A DNA stretch of 51,887 nt from Ichthyophonus hoferi (Eukaryota > Opisthokonta > Ichthyosporea > Ichthyophonida > Ichthyophonidae). Position 1 is the stretch's first letter, and each line of letters begins with the position of its first letter. The notes below the pieces were generated by a model. That model did no database searches. It saw only the letters and a list, made by a program, of their open reading frames with translations, and was not told where the DNA came from. The position numbers were made by a program, and so were the translations under genes. The stretch covers positions 1-51,887 of the forward strand of contig NAOQ01000007.1 of assembly GCA_002751075.1 (NCBI GenBank). The letters run 5' to 3'. Of the stretch, positions 37,401 to 50,900 are shown in pieces.

Positions 37401-40323
37401 CCGTGGCAGAGCATTCACGAGGAATAGCATTAATTCCCATCCCTGTGCAACCTATGGGTTAGTGGGCCCGCCCTTACATCCTCTCACCACCCTGATTCAA
37501 ATCCTGATCTCCAATGAACAAGTAGTATATGATAATGTTCCAATGGCCCATATGCCCGGTTGGACACTTGTACGACAGCATTGACATGTATAATCACCTA
37601 CCAGCCTTCAGGGCCACCAGGCGGGGACCTAGGGATTGGGCTGCATGTAAGATCCGGGTCATCCATTGAATAGGGTTACCATGGCCGCGATGAATGTCGG
37701 CCCCTGAGTGGCCCCCCTTCAGCCCTACAATGCGCAATTCCAATAACTCCATGGAACTTGCTAGAGGCTCGCGCTCTATCGTCAGACGCACCTCCTACAA
37801 TGGAAATAGTGGTTAGCCTACATATTTGCCACTGGGCAACATATTTAATCGCTTAGCTTATACATATAAATAATGTCAAAGGCATCTAAATGCATGTGGT
37901 GGCACACCCCGCCTCTGTACTCAAGAGAGACGGCCTACATTTAAATATAAAAGAATGTGCCTTAATAAATGTCAAGGTAACCACCGCCCATGAGATCACC
38001 ACCCTCATGCCAGCCCTGGAGAAAAACCTTACCCTTTCAAAGCCTCCAGCACAGCCAATGCACACTACATGTCTGTAAATCATCGTGTTATTATCAGGAG
38101 CTGGTTAGGTCACACCTACATCAGCCTCACCCACAGACAGGTATTGTGCCATAGATGAGTGTATTAGACTAAGCTGCACGCCTGTCACAATCTATGCATT
38201 ATCTATGTCACACCAGGCACTACACAACAGGAAGAGTTACATACTCGTCCTCATTGTCCACGTTGAACATTGTATTGGCCTTGAGGAAGGGGTAGGGGGC
38301 CAATCCCATTGCTCCGCTCCTACAACCCAATGTGTCAGTTCATCTCTCTAGCCACCTGTTGTAAAATAATTACATACGCCTAGGGCCTCCTGAAAATATT
38401 ACTATAACTCCCACCTCTCTAATTTTCTCCTTCCTCTCTCCTCACCCACCCTCCTCAGCTTTCTTAATTTACTCTGTGTGATTCCAAGATAAGTGGGAAA
38501 TAAAGCAGGAGATATAAGGCAGCAGGGGAACTTACATGTCGGTTTCCTGCCAAGAGTCATAGGTACGGTTAGATGGGTTAGTCACTGGGGCTAGATGGAG
38601 TGAAAGGAAAGGCCTAGGGCCAAAATGCACCTAAGTGGTCGTGCAGGACATCACCAAACACTGGGCCATATATGTACAACCTTCAAAAAACATAATCATA
38701 CCACAGGTGATATGAGCTATCTCTAACACATACAGGGACCTCGCCCAGGTCTATGAAAACATCCAATCAGGCAGCATATACCTCCCTCCCCCTATACCAC
38801 AGTATAGTCATTTACCAACCCTAGGGATTATATGGCCTATTATACATTACTTTTTAAAGTCTACTGGGCCCTTTAGTCCCACCTACTCACTACCAATACA
38901 ATATGTATGCCAGCTAATATCTGCCCATGCATGGCCCCACCCACAGCCACATGCCTCTTCCACAGTAAACAGGAGCTCCAGAGGAGGGAGGGGTTTAGTC
39001 TCCTCAAGCAAGGATAGACAGGTGGCCATTCCTGCAGAAAGACCCAAGGTCACTTCTAGTCTAGAAAGGAGTCCAGATTTCTCTTGGGCTATCTTATCAG
39101 AGGTACACCACACCTACCTATTCCATCGTCCGCACCCAGAGTGGTATTGTCTGCCTTCAACCACTGCAGCCCGCCCATTCAACCTGTTAGCCCAATTCAA
39201 CCTACCACCCCCACCTATTATTCGGCTCTCCCCAGACTTACACACTTACCTCACCATCCACGTGGGCCTGGATGGGGTCCGTAGTGAACTCATGGGCCAC
39301 ACCTTCGTTTTTGGAGGCCACCATCTATACCCAGCACCATTAGTCCTCTGCCTAAACCCTGCCCACTCTTGTTCTAAATGCATTACTTACATCCATATGA
39401 CACTGTAGGCAGATGGTAGGTGCCTTTTCATACCCAGGACCTGCCGGCCTTCTCTTCTTGTCAGTTCACCTTCCTTATGGAGGCTAGCTAGACCTCTACC
39501 AGACTGCCTTGTAGCCCTCAAGTTTACCGCTCATGTACAAATGAAAATACGCAGGAATATCCCTTACTACTCAAATGCATTTGTACACCTCCCTATACAA
39601 CCCTTTCCCACACACATAAACTCATATATTTCTAGTACATAACCATGAGTACAGCCACTAGCCATAAACATAAAGTCAATCCGCGCCGTTTTGTCCCGAC
39701 CTATTGTACAGTTGCCCATGTGTACCATTTGGATACCTACTTTCTAATCACAATATTTCCTGTGGCATCCTGCTCAGACTCGAATCCTAACTTCGCAGCC
39801 ACCTCCGTCAACTTTCCCTTCTGTAACCCCACACCATAATCAATGCCTAGGCCATCTTCCCATCAATGTAGGGCAAGCAAAACATTTAGGTGGTTATCCC
39901 CGACCATAACTGTGGGATGGGTAGGAAATGTAACTTCCATTGCCTTCCACCCATCTATCGATAGGAACTCCCCAATCCACTCCATCGCTACTTGTTCTTC
40001 CGTATTGTATGAATCATAATATTAAACATTTATAGTTTTGCGTGAATGTTTGATGAGGTCTATGCAGTGTAAACAAAAAATATCCAACAGTGTGCTACTA
40101 ATAAAGAAGAGGGCCAAGTAAGTAAATAAAACAAAACCGTTTATATGAAACAGGGAAGTGAAGGTCTGCTTACAATCAGGTCCAGGTGGCCAGAAGGTCT
40201 AGGTGTTTGTAAGCAGAAAGCAAAGTACTTCCACAAAGAAGCCTGGCCTGTGGGCAGCTGTTTCAACAGCTCTAGGTAGGGGGGGGTCAGCAAGCTGGCA
40301 GCACTCAAAAAATTTGTAGTCAT
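34415..40323 (-). CDS. PepD-type M20 dipeptidase (Xaa-His dipeptidase family)
   Basis: Twenty exons, 501 residues. High-to-low positions: 40323-40174, 39820-39741, 39448-39391, 39324-39250, 39163-39118, 39031-38941, 38319-38245, 38072-38033, 37794-37602, 37442-37402, 37248-37084, 36395-36355, 36190-36084, 36011-35958, 35785-35746, 35522-35483, 35296-35242, 34906-34848, 34706-34684, 34487-34415. All phases fit. Motifs in order: 'LWKYFAFCLQTPRPSG', 'GNIVIRK', 'QCHMD' (metal His and catalytic Asp), 'TTLGADDGIG' (bridging Asp), 'LFTVEEACG' (catalytic and metal Glu), 'FNVDNEDE' (metal Asp), 'CIGCAGGFE', 'GLKGGHSGADIH', 'NAIPRE', 'LPHGVLRMS', 'VHAGLECG', 'VSLGPQI', 'GAHSPDER' (metal His). Bacterial PepD (about 485 residues) cleaves Xaa-His dipeptides in the cytosol. 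No signal peptide is visible. The donors of exon 6 (GTGGGG) and exon 11 (GTTGCC) are weak. Confidence 0.88.
36012..36083 (-). other. 72-nt intron containing a (GT)n tract
   Basis: Intron 13 of the dipeptidase gene runs from GTATGT to GATGCAG. A (GT)n run starts directly at its donor (plus-strand (CA)n at 36066-36080), so several GT donors lie in a row. Only the join used here keeps the reading frame and restores the family spacing between 'RSSS' and 'LARMAGA'. Confidence 0.7.
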
Positions 40324-42639
40324 TGTCGCAATAAAATCACAAGTATTAACTTATCTACAATAATAGATAGACTTCAGTCTGAGGTCTTTCAGGGAACTTA
40401 TGTATATGTATACTAAGATTCGATTAATGAACAAGTTTACAGATTGGCCAGCCAGGACCAGGGCTGGAAGGGCAGTCGGACCATATATATCTATCGATTT
40501 GTACATCCATATTTTGTATATTTGCACCCAGGTTATACCCTTATACAGCCTAGATTTCTATTTTCAGCCAATCACAATCATCTGTCTATGACCACTTTCT
40601 TCAACTATTTTTAGATTTATCCATTTTATTGCCGGCCAATGCTATTAGCCAATCACCAACCCTTCACCATTTTTAACAGTAAATACTCTTTCCTATTAGT
40701 CAGGCCATATCCTACCATTGCCCGCTATACTGTGCCAAATTATCACTTAATTCCAACTTAGCTATAGGCCAGTATGCAGGCAGGTAAATCAAACAACCCA
40801 TCCCTTTCATCTACAGGCTTGAGATAGCCAATAATAGGAGAAAGAGAGAGCCGGATATACCATTAAAACACTAACTATAGGGATACCAGTCCCATCAAAC
40901 TGTTATGAAGTAGACCCAAGGACCAAGTGCATGGGGAAAATTGTTTCCTTATAAGGTGTATGACTTTGGGCCTAGTAATTGTACGTTTCATGCACATACA
41001 CTTTACCTTTTGGCTCGGTCTAGATTTATTTCTCCCAATGTTTCTTTATCCTTGTTTCTCAATCTCTATTTATTCACGGCACTAATGTAATTCCTCTGAG
41101 TATGTTATTTGGAATCAGTAGACCATACTTTGCTCTTTTCCATCCTTACACCTATACCAACCCATGTAAGATGCATTAATTGAATTAATTGAAGCCACAA
41201 ATGGGCCGATTAATCAAAACAGATGATTGTTCCGTTTATTGGACCTCTCATACCTAGCAGCCGGTAAAAAAGATGCATACATTACAACCTGACATGTAGT
41301 ATGTGGCCTAATACTACGCCTAAAAGACCCCTACCGGACAGTTCATCAAGAAGCCGGTCATTAAATTGTGAGTCACAGATTCTGTGATATTCTACACCTG
41401 GCTAGAGACGGTGAAGTTTTTGGCTTTAATGTTGGTATGGCCTCCATTATGTTGATTGGCTGTCGGTAGTTATCTTTGTAATTAGCCTCTATATCAGTAG
41501 AAGAATACTTCAGGCAGTGGCACTAATTGCACCAACCAATAGCTAGCTGAGGGAGGGAGGGCAAATGCACTACATTGTATGTTGTAAAGAGTAGGTAAAC
41601 AGGTATATATTAGGATGTTATGCTTTCAATATTCATGTCGGCCATGTTTTTCATTATTGAAGTATAATTGTCTTACTACCACAGCAGAATAAGTCAAGTG
41701 GAAACATAAAACACAACATGGGTACTGCTATAATAGCCATGACTTGAATGACATGATCAAGGCCTGGAAAGTAGAGGGACTAATGTCCGGTTGGAGCGCT
41801 ATAAACTATAAGCGCATATATATATATATGCATGCCAGAACAATGAAAAGAAGCTGGCTGGACCATAAACCAATAATGCACAAACACCTATCTTTACATT
41901 TGGTTATTGTGTTTTCACATATTTTCGTATCTACTTTTTTATCAAATTGAGAATTGAGTAAAGCATAAAAGCAAAACTAAATGGGCTATCTGCCGAAAGG
42001 TATACGTTAATGACCACTAATGGAAGATCGTAAGTGGCCCCTTTAAACTTAGCAGCTAGAGCTTACAGATTGGAGTGGTCCGGAGTACATATATGATAAA
42101 ATCATACGGGACACTAATCAGTAACTTCAGAATTGCTTTAGAGGCTTGTAGATAACCTATATCGTCCCATCATTATAAGTATACCTAAGCGCATCTAGTT
42201 TAATGTTATATTGTACATGTCTTCCTACCAACCATGTCAATATTAACAAGGAGCCAGTGGGTCACCTTGACTGAAAGCCGCACATGCCACAATCCAGAAT
42301 ACCACATATGAATGGTACGCCAATCACAATCCATATTGCCCAGCATTACATATAGTGATCCCCATATAGTACATACACTACCCCAGTAGATTAGCTATGT
42401 TGCAAACCAAATGAGTGACAGAAAATGATAGCAACAATATGTAGACAAGTGTGTGTGTACATACAGTATGCCAGAAATATAATCTATTAACTTGATAACA
42501 AGCAGTACTCCTATTGTAATGAGGCAGCAGCCTAAGCTTGGTACATACACCCTATACCTTCCATTACATCAAGACATAGGAAGACCATTCTCATACAGTC
42601 TTTTTTTCAGGGTACAATCAGACACCCCTATATCATAGC
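40324..42639. other. Intergenic region, no gene recognised
   Basis: 2.3 kb between the tropomyosin 3' end and the dipeptidase start, both on the minus strand. The open stretches here lack family motifs and splice support. The part next to 40324 must contain the dipeptidase promoter, but no clear TATA box was identified. Confidence 0.5.
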
Positions 42640-42645
42640 TTTATT
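42640..42645 (-). terminator. AATAAA polyadenylation signal overlapping the stop codon
   Basis: On the minus strand the tropomyosin reading frame ends GAA TAA AGC, so AATAAA spans the last two bases of the last sense codon, the stop codon and the next base. If it is used, the 3' UTR would be only about 10-30 nt long. Confidence 0.45.
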
Positions 42646-44736
42646 CTAATAGCTCGGCCATCATACTGTCTAACTCTGCCTGCATATCTGTGCACTTTTT
42701 GGTTTCCACATCCACGTCTATCTGCAGCCTGTTGCATTGACCCTCTAGGTCTTTCACCTGTCCCATCCATACATGTCAGCTGCCTTTTCCAGCCTCCCCC
42801 CTCCCTCTGCATAGGACACCAATACCCACCTTACGCTCTAGCTGTTCAGCTTGGAGTTCTAGGTCTCCATGGGCCTTGCTACTGTGGCGATATTCAGCTA
42901 GGCTTTCTTCAGCCTGTTCCATTTCTTCCTCTAGTTCTGTTTGCTTTTTCTCCGCATTGTCCAGGCGTTCTTTTACCATGCTGCACTTAGTCTCCCACTC
43001 CTGTATGTTATGTGGTCATTGGTTAGTATCAACTTTCCCCTGTCTTCATCCCACCTCTTTGTATATCATATCCAGTAGCACAATATCTAGCTAGCATGAT
43101 CACCAATTGTGGCACCATGTGATTAAGCAGCAGTCCCATATGCCCAATCACTCCTCCCGCCCCAGTTACTATGCGAGAAGAGTACAAATAGTATCTAGGG
43201 TTTGAGTAGCGTAACAGTGCATATCGCCCAATGTCTTAGTCAGCCGCCTCAATGGCCATACAATAATATCTCTAATAGACACCCTAGGCCACACTTAGAC
43301 ATTAGGATAAATAATGTAGGCAAACAGGTCAGCAACCAATATTAAAAAATAGCTAACCCAGCCCACCTCATAAGGATGTCAGACTAGACTAGTATGTGAC
43401 CACACCCCTCTTATGGCCCCGACTAGCACGTAGCTAAGGGTGTCACATAATGTTGACTACATATATGATAAAGGGAGTAAAGTCTTTCACGTAATAATAA
43501 GAAAGGAGAGAGAGATAAAGTAAGGAAAATAGAAAAGCATCCCAACGACCCCATCAAGGGAGAGGTCGGCCTTTAGTAATGCCATATAAAAGACCACCGA
43601 TATAGTGAACCATCCTACTACCATAATCTAGGTTAGTGTATGGGAAGATGCTTGGGGGACACGTGCCAACACATATCCACTACAACCATCCTAAATTGTA
43701 TAAGGTATAGACTGGTAGGCAGCAAAGGCAATATTTAAGTTACAAGAATGATCTAGCACGTACAGAGAGGCCAAAAGATTTCAGCATATCTGACCCCTCA
43801 AAATCCATTCACCTACAACAACATAATACTAATTTATCAAAAGAAACGGCAATATCAACTACACCCCCACCACTAGAACCATTAGAAATTAATGATATGA
43901 AAAAGTTGGTCAAGATAAAGTTGCTTATATAAATGGAGCATTGCCAAAAAAAAATGAAGATATGCTTCATCTACAATTATAGGCATGTATGTCCAAGAAA
44001 AACACGACAACGAAGAGAAGGCATGCAAAAGGGGAGGGATAATAAAATATATATAACTAACAACAAGCCACCTCGGGATAAATTTAAAACTATGTAATGG
44101 TGAGTAACAAATAATAAAGGTACTGAGATGGGTTGGAGTGGATGCTGAGATGTATGTAGAACCACACAGGAAAACGAAACTACTGCCTCTTGGGGCATAT
44201 ATATATCCCTGTCACCTACCAGGGAGCTTGCCAAGAAAATAACAGATAATAATGGACAGTTACAAACAAAAGGATGGGAAACGAGAAATTGGATCTAGGT
44301 AAAAAAAAACGCATCGCGCGTCAACAAGAAATAAACAGAAAAGCAAATATATCTAACCATCCTATTTTCTTTTTCTTTTACAGAGATAGGAGATAGAGCC
44401 TGACCCTGACGACAGTCTTACCTCCAATAGTTCTTGAAGTGCGGCCACCTTACCGCCTTCCACTGTTTTGGTGGTGCTGTGGATGCATTTCTCAGCCTCT
44501 TCAGCCCGTAGTTCACATTGCTTGACCTTAGCTTCAAACTGTGCGTTACGTTCCTCGGCCTTACCCATGTCAGTCTCAAGGAGTATACGCTTATTTTGCA
44601 AAGACTGTGTTCTTGACTCTGCCTCGGCCGCACGATCCTTGGCCTCTTTCAACTGTGCCTCTGCCTCCTCGGCCCTCTCCAAAGCCTCCGCAGCAGCACT
44701 CCTCAGCAGCTCCATTTTCTTCTTGATGGCTTCCAT
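42641..44736 (-). CDS. Tropomyosin (fungal-length)
   Basis: Three exons, 44736-44422, 43000-42830 and 42757-42641, all joined in phase 0; 200 residues, close to yeast Tpm1 (199) and far from animal tropomyosin (284). The start 'MEAIKKKMELL' and the unbroken charged heptads ('ALERAEEAEAQLKEA', 'LEEEMEQAEESLAEY') are typical. The protein is a coiled coil from end to end, without Pro. The C-terminus reads 'MQAELDSMMAELLE'. Tropomyosin binds along actin filaments and stabilises actin cables in the cytoplasm. Intron 1 is 1.42 kb; I found no further exon in it, but one or more phase-0 exons there cannot be excluded. A generic coiled-coil protein is the alternative, though the N-terminus argues for tropomyosin. 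Confidence 0.8.
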
Positions 44737-46316
44737 TTTCGTATATTCTACCCTGCCAGAAACTGTTTGACTTAAGGTAAATTCCTGTCGTGTTATACAG
44801 GTTGCTTAACAATAATGGCCGAGCTATATCTAGCAAAATTACGTCCAAGGCCCGTTTATATCCTTAGACACCTTCCTTATATGGAAGACAGCTAAGTGCA
44901 TAAAATCACTGCCGCCAAACTGCCGTGCTAGAAGAGTCGTGCCATAGAGTTATTCGGAAAGATGGAATACCAAACAGCGATTTGGTTTTATTGGCAGATT
45001 AATTATAGCCTACCAATTATTGGCTACACTGAGTAAATTGTCCTAGGCGATAGCGAAAAATATTTTACCAGGGTAGATACATATTTTTCAGGTGGAATAA
45101 TTAGTCAGCAATTAGTTAATACAAAAATGCTAATTATAGTAACCAATAGTTAATTGATAAACCGATTTTGCGTGGGGCTTTACTCCTTTGACAAATGCAA
45201 ATCAGGGGTTTCATACTAACATACTGCTCAACCGCTCACTCTCATTAAGGCCGATGGGATATACAGAATTTCAAAACTAAAACCTTAGGCTAACTTACAG
45301 ATAGGCTGCTGGTACCAACCCCGATTATCCCACGTTTCTAGATCTTCCTATGTGATCTAGTTTATGCCCGGATATAAGCCAAACAAGGTTATTATATAGT
45401 ATTGGTATTATTTGACCCGTGGCCTTCCATACTCCCAAAAGAAAATATTTTTCAATACATACGATGTATCAGCTTAAAAATATTTTTTATTGTAGTGTGC
45501 TACACTCACGAAAGAAATAGTGACTGCATGATAATCTACAACATAATTTGGTATATGAATATGATGCACTTTCTGGACATGAGTTTCATAAACACAACTA
45601 TTACAAAATAAAAAAATGGCATATATATATATAATGCATATACATTTCCAATTCTATCAATGTGTAATAGCATCATGTTCTACAATCATAAAATAAAATC
45701 TGAAGTTTAAAATATTACGATAATTGATTTTGACGCAAGAAAGTCGAAAGCAGCCTAGGTTACATCATAAATGTGTATATAGCTTAGCTTAAGCTCAAGC
45801 CTTTTGGGGGAAAACACGAATAGGAAATAATCAAGGATGTCATATTGGCACGGACAGGTTCAAATGCTTACAGTAAGATGCAGACAAGAGCTATTAATTT
45901 AAGTATATCAAGATTGGCACTTACAGGCCAGGGTTGGCAGTTTATATAATAGATAGTCTGACAAATAGAATGACAAATTATTTTGCATCGTTAATAATCA
46001 TAATAATCAAATGGACTAACTCATACTAGGGAAAATGCTGCTTGGTTGTATGACATATATGCGTAGGATTAGGGCAATATTTGTTGGCTTTTGCTTTCTT
46101 CTATTTCAAAATCACCAACTTGATTACCGTTCTATGACATTGCAAGTAAAAGCTAATAGCGCCCAATCAATACTGGGGTTATCAGTGTTTATATTATAAG
46201 CTTAAACCAAACAGAAGCAACTAACCCTATATTAATAAGAAAATAGTCAATAGGGAATATAATCACAAATATAAGGCAACAGAGAAAGAAAATTAAAGAA
46301 CAACCCAATGGAATAT

Positions 46317-46317
<1 letters not shown>

Positions 46318-46351
<34 letters not shown>
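46318..46351 (+). repeat. 34-nt poly(A) run
   Basis: Uninterrupted run of 34 A. It may be a simple repeat or the tail of a small retroposed sequence on the plus strand. No SINE- or LINE-like body was recognised upstream. Confidence 0.9.
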
Positions 46352-46353
<2 letters not shown>

Positions 46354-46689
46354 AGCTCAAAACCAATTGGTATCCAGTCCGATTATCTAATTAGTTACTA
46401 ATATTCTTCCAACCAAGACCAAATCCAGATAATATAATATTAAAATATAACGCAATATGACAGAATGACAAAGAGTACCAGAACGGATTACTGCACCAAT
46501 ATTGGAAAAAATAAACAGGACATATAAAAACCAGATTCCTGGTGCATGATAAGACTAATATCATAAATAGCCTTTAAAAACCAGATATATTGAACACGGG
46601 GGCTGGGACTGAGGTGGAGTGAGACCAGAAGCTGTTTAGTTGCGTGAAAATTGCAAAATACTGGTCCGTTTGCTTAAAAGCAAACGACA

Positions 46690-46713
46690 TATATATATAT
46701 ATATATATATATA
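46690..46713. repeat. (TA)n microsatellite
   Basis: About twelve TA units in the intergenic region. Confidence 0.9.
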
Positions 46714-47969
46714 GCAAGAAAATTGTGCTCATGAATAGAAATATACATCCAATAAACTTCAAGGTAAGATATAGTTTGGCAAATCGTTTAATGACAGTAA
46801 AATAAATATAGAAAACACTGTATAGAATTATCTTTTCCAAAACCAAAATAAATAGTAATTGCTTTTATTGTGCTGAAAGGTGTAGAATACCAGTTTTCTT
46901 AAAACCAGAGTGTTATTTAAGGACCCTCCTTTGCCTGGACTCTTCCACGCTAAGGCTAGGTACGATCAACCCCCGTTTATAAACTGTGCTGATTGGTAAC
47001 AAATCATGGATGACATGCGATTGGTTAGCTAAGAAAGCACGTCCAATAATTGTAAACACATTCTTTTGTTTCAGAGTGTAAGTGAGATGTGACCCGATTC
47101 TAAAAATTTCCTTTGCATGGATTGAATCAAGTCAAGTTATCTTCAAAAACCAATGTTGTCTGAGGGTCTAACCAGATTTGATATTCTTTATTTAATGGTG
47201 AATACGATCATAACAATTCAAACGAGAGTAATTCTATAACAGAAATTTATAAAACTTGTTTATATCACCCCATTTTTTGCTTAAAAAGCGTGTACATACT
47301 TTGCATCTCTAGTTTTATAAAATAAGTAGAGGTGCGCCTTCCATATGCCTTTGCCTAGATACGTAAGGAGTACACAACATAAGATGGTACCTTGTATTCC
47401 TAATCCACACCAGCAACACATACTGGACGTGCAATAATTTCCCTTCCTAAACATATATACACTTTACGCAAAAAGCATTTTTTTACTGGCTTCCATAAAT
47501 GCAAAGAGGTGTTTCATGCCAGGATATAACTGTACTATATTGTAGAACTTACATGGCGCTTGGATTTAGGACGCCAACAATACATGGTTTAAAAGTAAAA
47601 ATAAAAAAATGTCATTTTTGTACTGGTATCTACAGTCCTTTCCATGGTGTGGAAATCCTATTCAAATGCACTAACGCACCCTTAGGCTTTCGCATATCAA
47701 TATACCTGGCTTCTTATCCGGTTTCACCTTTCTTAGGCTCTAGCACTGTATGTTTCAAGTGCCTGCTGAAGACAACAGGAACAAGAGCTGACTTAGTCTG
47801 TTGGCTATAGATCACGCATTATTATTTGACACCTATTCCTATTGGTCACATTTATCATTTTGTGTTAAAATTCACATTCATGTATTATGAGCCCACACGA
47901 ACTGCTAATTCTCTGCCCTAGTTGTAATTCTAACCATTAAAGACGTCCCCCAACCTTCTTTATAAAATA

Positions 47970-50900
47970 ATGCATAGATTTTATAGAGCGGCCAGTGAGG
48001 CTAGTGCGGTAAGTTACTGCAACATTGGATTATTATTATTTTGAAGATAGATATATCCTGGTGAACTGACAGGGCTGAGGGCTCACTACAGGCTGCCGAA
48101 AGGTTCAGTCGCTACAGCAGATGTTTAACCACCACTACCAAGTCCCCGCAGAACCTTGTGGAAAAGGTGAAGTCTGCCATATTTAAGATAGGTTTTTTAG
48201 ATGCGGCATGTGTTGGCTGCCTTTCACAAACAGTTGTTCTCCAGGATGTTTTTGTATTTGTGCAGGAAGTTGCACGTACGCCCTCCTCAACTTCTATCTA
48301 CAACACGCATCTTCTTGGCTACTTTTTCTTTGGTCACCGACATATTCTTTTGCAAAAGACATGTTGAACGCATATAATGTCTTTATTAATTTTACGATGC
48401 ACTTACTTTTTCATTATTATACTCAGCATGAGTTGAGCTTCCGATTACAACTATGCTCAAACTACTTTTTCTCGTAGCCGATTATGAGTTTAGGTATCTA
48501 TACCAACTTATAATTGACCTTGTTCAATATAATAGTGGGATGTAACCAGGATATTCTAGGGCGACTTTAATCTGGCAAGCAGCTTGAATCAATGAGTCAA
48601 AGACTCAACTTGTAGTTGGCTTTCTATTCGTTATTATTAATTAATTTCCCCCAGTTTCCCCTCCTATTACCCTGTCTATTTCAATTATAAATTTATTAGT
48701 AACTCGGCCACCTTCTGCTCTATCTTTATTATATCTACTATTGCATGTACCTAGATTGTGCAGTTACACACTGTGGACCTACAAAAGGGCCATACAGTGA
48801 GGGCAGGAGACTTTGTATCAGTACAACCAGCTTATGTCATGACACACGACAACACGTCTGCTGTTATTAAAAAGTACAATATTGCTGCTCGTAATTCTTA
48901 TATATACGTGTTATCATCTCTTTATTAACATAAGGACGACAGTTTTGCAGTGATTACATCCCAGTTGCCAACTTTAATACGTTATAGGGTCTTGTTATTT
49001 CTCTTCACTTCCTTTGCCCCTTTGAACAGTATTCCTTACCTGGCATGTACTGTTTTTTACATATGGAGTAAGGTTTAAAGGCCTTATGCTAACTATCATT
49101 GTACCTTAAATGTATCCTTCGGTGCCATGATCCAGCCACATAAGCGGCATTGGCCTGCTAGGCCTCCTCCTTAACCACAAGGGGTGATTGGGTCACAGGT
49201 TCCAGGAGCTTAAGACCAAGACCATGGCCAATCCTCGACAAGTGGTTTATACTCTGGATCACAATGTGCAGGACCGCAGCGCTAAGGTAGCCCCTGTATG
49301 TTAGAGCCAAGCAGTCTATGCTTGCATTATAGGTAACCATACAGATATAGTCCCAGAGGAGATGCTAATAGTATGAAGTATCTTCACATGCCCTTCCTAT
49401 AGCAGGCCTTAATGATCACAAACTAATGGCCACGTTATGCAGAATCTAGAAAAGTACCGGTCTATAAAGGAGTTTGCCATGGATCATGGGGTTGATTTCT
49501 ACCCTGCAGGCCGAGGCATAGGCCACCAGGTAAGACTGCCACTCTACCGCATATACTATAGAACATATATTATGCAACAAATTCTATACAACATATACTA
49601 TACAACATATACTATAAAACATATATTTTACAACAGATATTATATAACATATACTATACAACATATACTATGCAACATATATTATACAACACATATTATA
49701 CAACATATATTGTAGAACACATGTTATGCAACATATACTGTACAATATATACGATACAACATATACGATATAACATATATTATATAACATATACTATGCA
49801 ACATATATTATACAACACATATTATACAACATATACTATACAACATACACTATACAACATATATTATACTACATATACAACACATATTATACAACATATA
49901 CTATACAACATATACTATACAACACATATTATACAACACACTATGCAACATATACTATACAACACATACTATACAACATATACTATGCAACATATATTGT
50001 ACAACACATATTATACAAAATATACTATACAACATATACTATGCAACATATATTATACAATATATACGATACAACATATATTCTACAACACATGCTATAC
50101 AACATATATTATACAACATACTATATAACATAGATCTTATAACATATATTCGTCGCTAAAATATTGGTGGAGTGGGGCTATTGTATAGACGGTCTTAACT
50201 GAACATATACATTATGCAGGTCATGTGTGAGGAGGGCTATGCTTATCCTTTCACCATGACAGTGGCCAGCGACAGCCATAGCAACATGTATGGGGGCCTA
50301 GCCTGTTTGGGCACCCCTATTGTACGTACTGATGCTGCGGCTATATGGGCTACAGGCCGGACATGGTGGCAGGTCCCCCCTGTGGCCAAAGGTGAGTGTG
50401 ACGTTAGTTTAGAGAGAGAATGGTTAGGTACAAGAAATGATTATAATCAGTCATGCATGGCAAGGAATGGCTAGGGCTGGTCTGCTACGTTCTGCCTACC
50501 AACTACTAAACCTATCATCCTCCTACCTCCCCGTGTATCATATGATATATATATTGGTGTCCTTCTCTAAGTGTTGTGGGTATAGCATATCTTTATTTAG
50601 TAAAAGTACATGTATACCTTGGTTGCTCTTCCATTTAGACCATATGTTAGTAAGAATGTTGTATATTTATCGCTTGCCCTCTCTCTATAACCTACTTAGC
50701 TTTGTCTTGGTGTTTTATTACGAATAACTAGTGCCCGAGTTACGTGATCAACTCCTTGTAAGGTCTAAAGATATATTAACTTGGCATCTTTGCCTGGGCT
50801 GTATTGTTCACCCAGCTGTACAGATGTGGTGTGTATAGAATTATAGTCGCTGGCCAAGTACAAGTACAAGGTGGTAAGTGAACACTAACCACATGGCTCC

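Larger units (their letters stand above)
44737..47969. other. 3.2-kb divergent intergenic region
   Basis: AT-rich spacer between the divergently transcribed tropomyosin (-) and LYS4 (+) genes, so it should contain both promoters. It holds a 34-nt A-run and a (TA)n tract (listed separately). A minus-strand 'ctggcag' about 17 bases before the tropomyosin ATG could be a splice acceptor in its 5' UTR. The open stretches at 45402-45611, 46574-46846 and 47499-47810 lack any motif. Confidence 0.5.

Noticed and set aside
39031-39113. Continuous minus-strand reading across 'RLEVTLGLSAGM', which would replace the catalytic Asp of the dipeptidase
   Set aside because: A separate exon at 39163-39118 carries the correct 'TTLGADDGI' motif and joins in phase at a CTGCAG acceptor. 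The continuous reading is intron sequence.
47961-47970. TATAAAATAA just before the LYS4 start codon
   Set aside because: It touches the ATG, so it cannot be the TATA box for a transcript starting upstream of that codon.
49670-50128. 152-codon open frame rich in Tyr, Thr and Ile
   Set aside because: It is produced by the 14-nt minisatellite, lies wholly inside LYS4 intron 5 and has no family motif.
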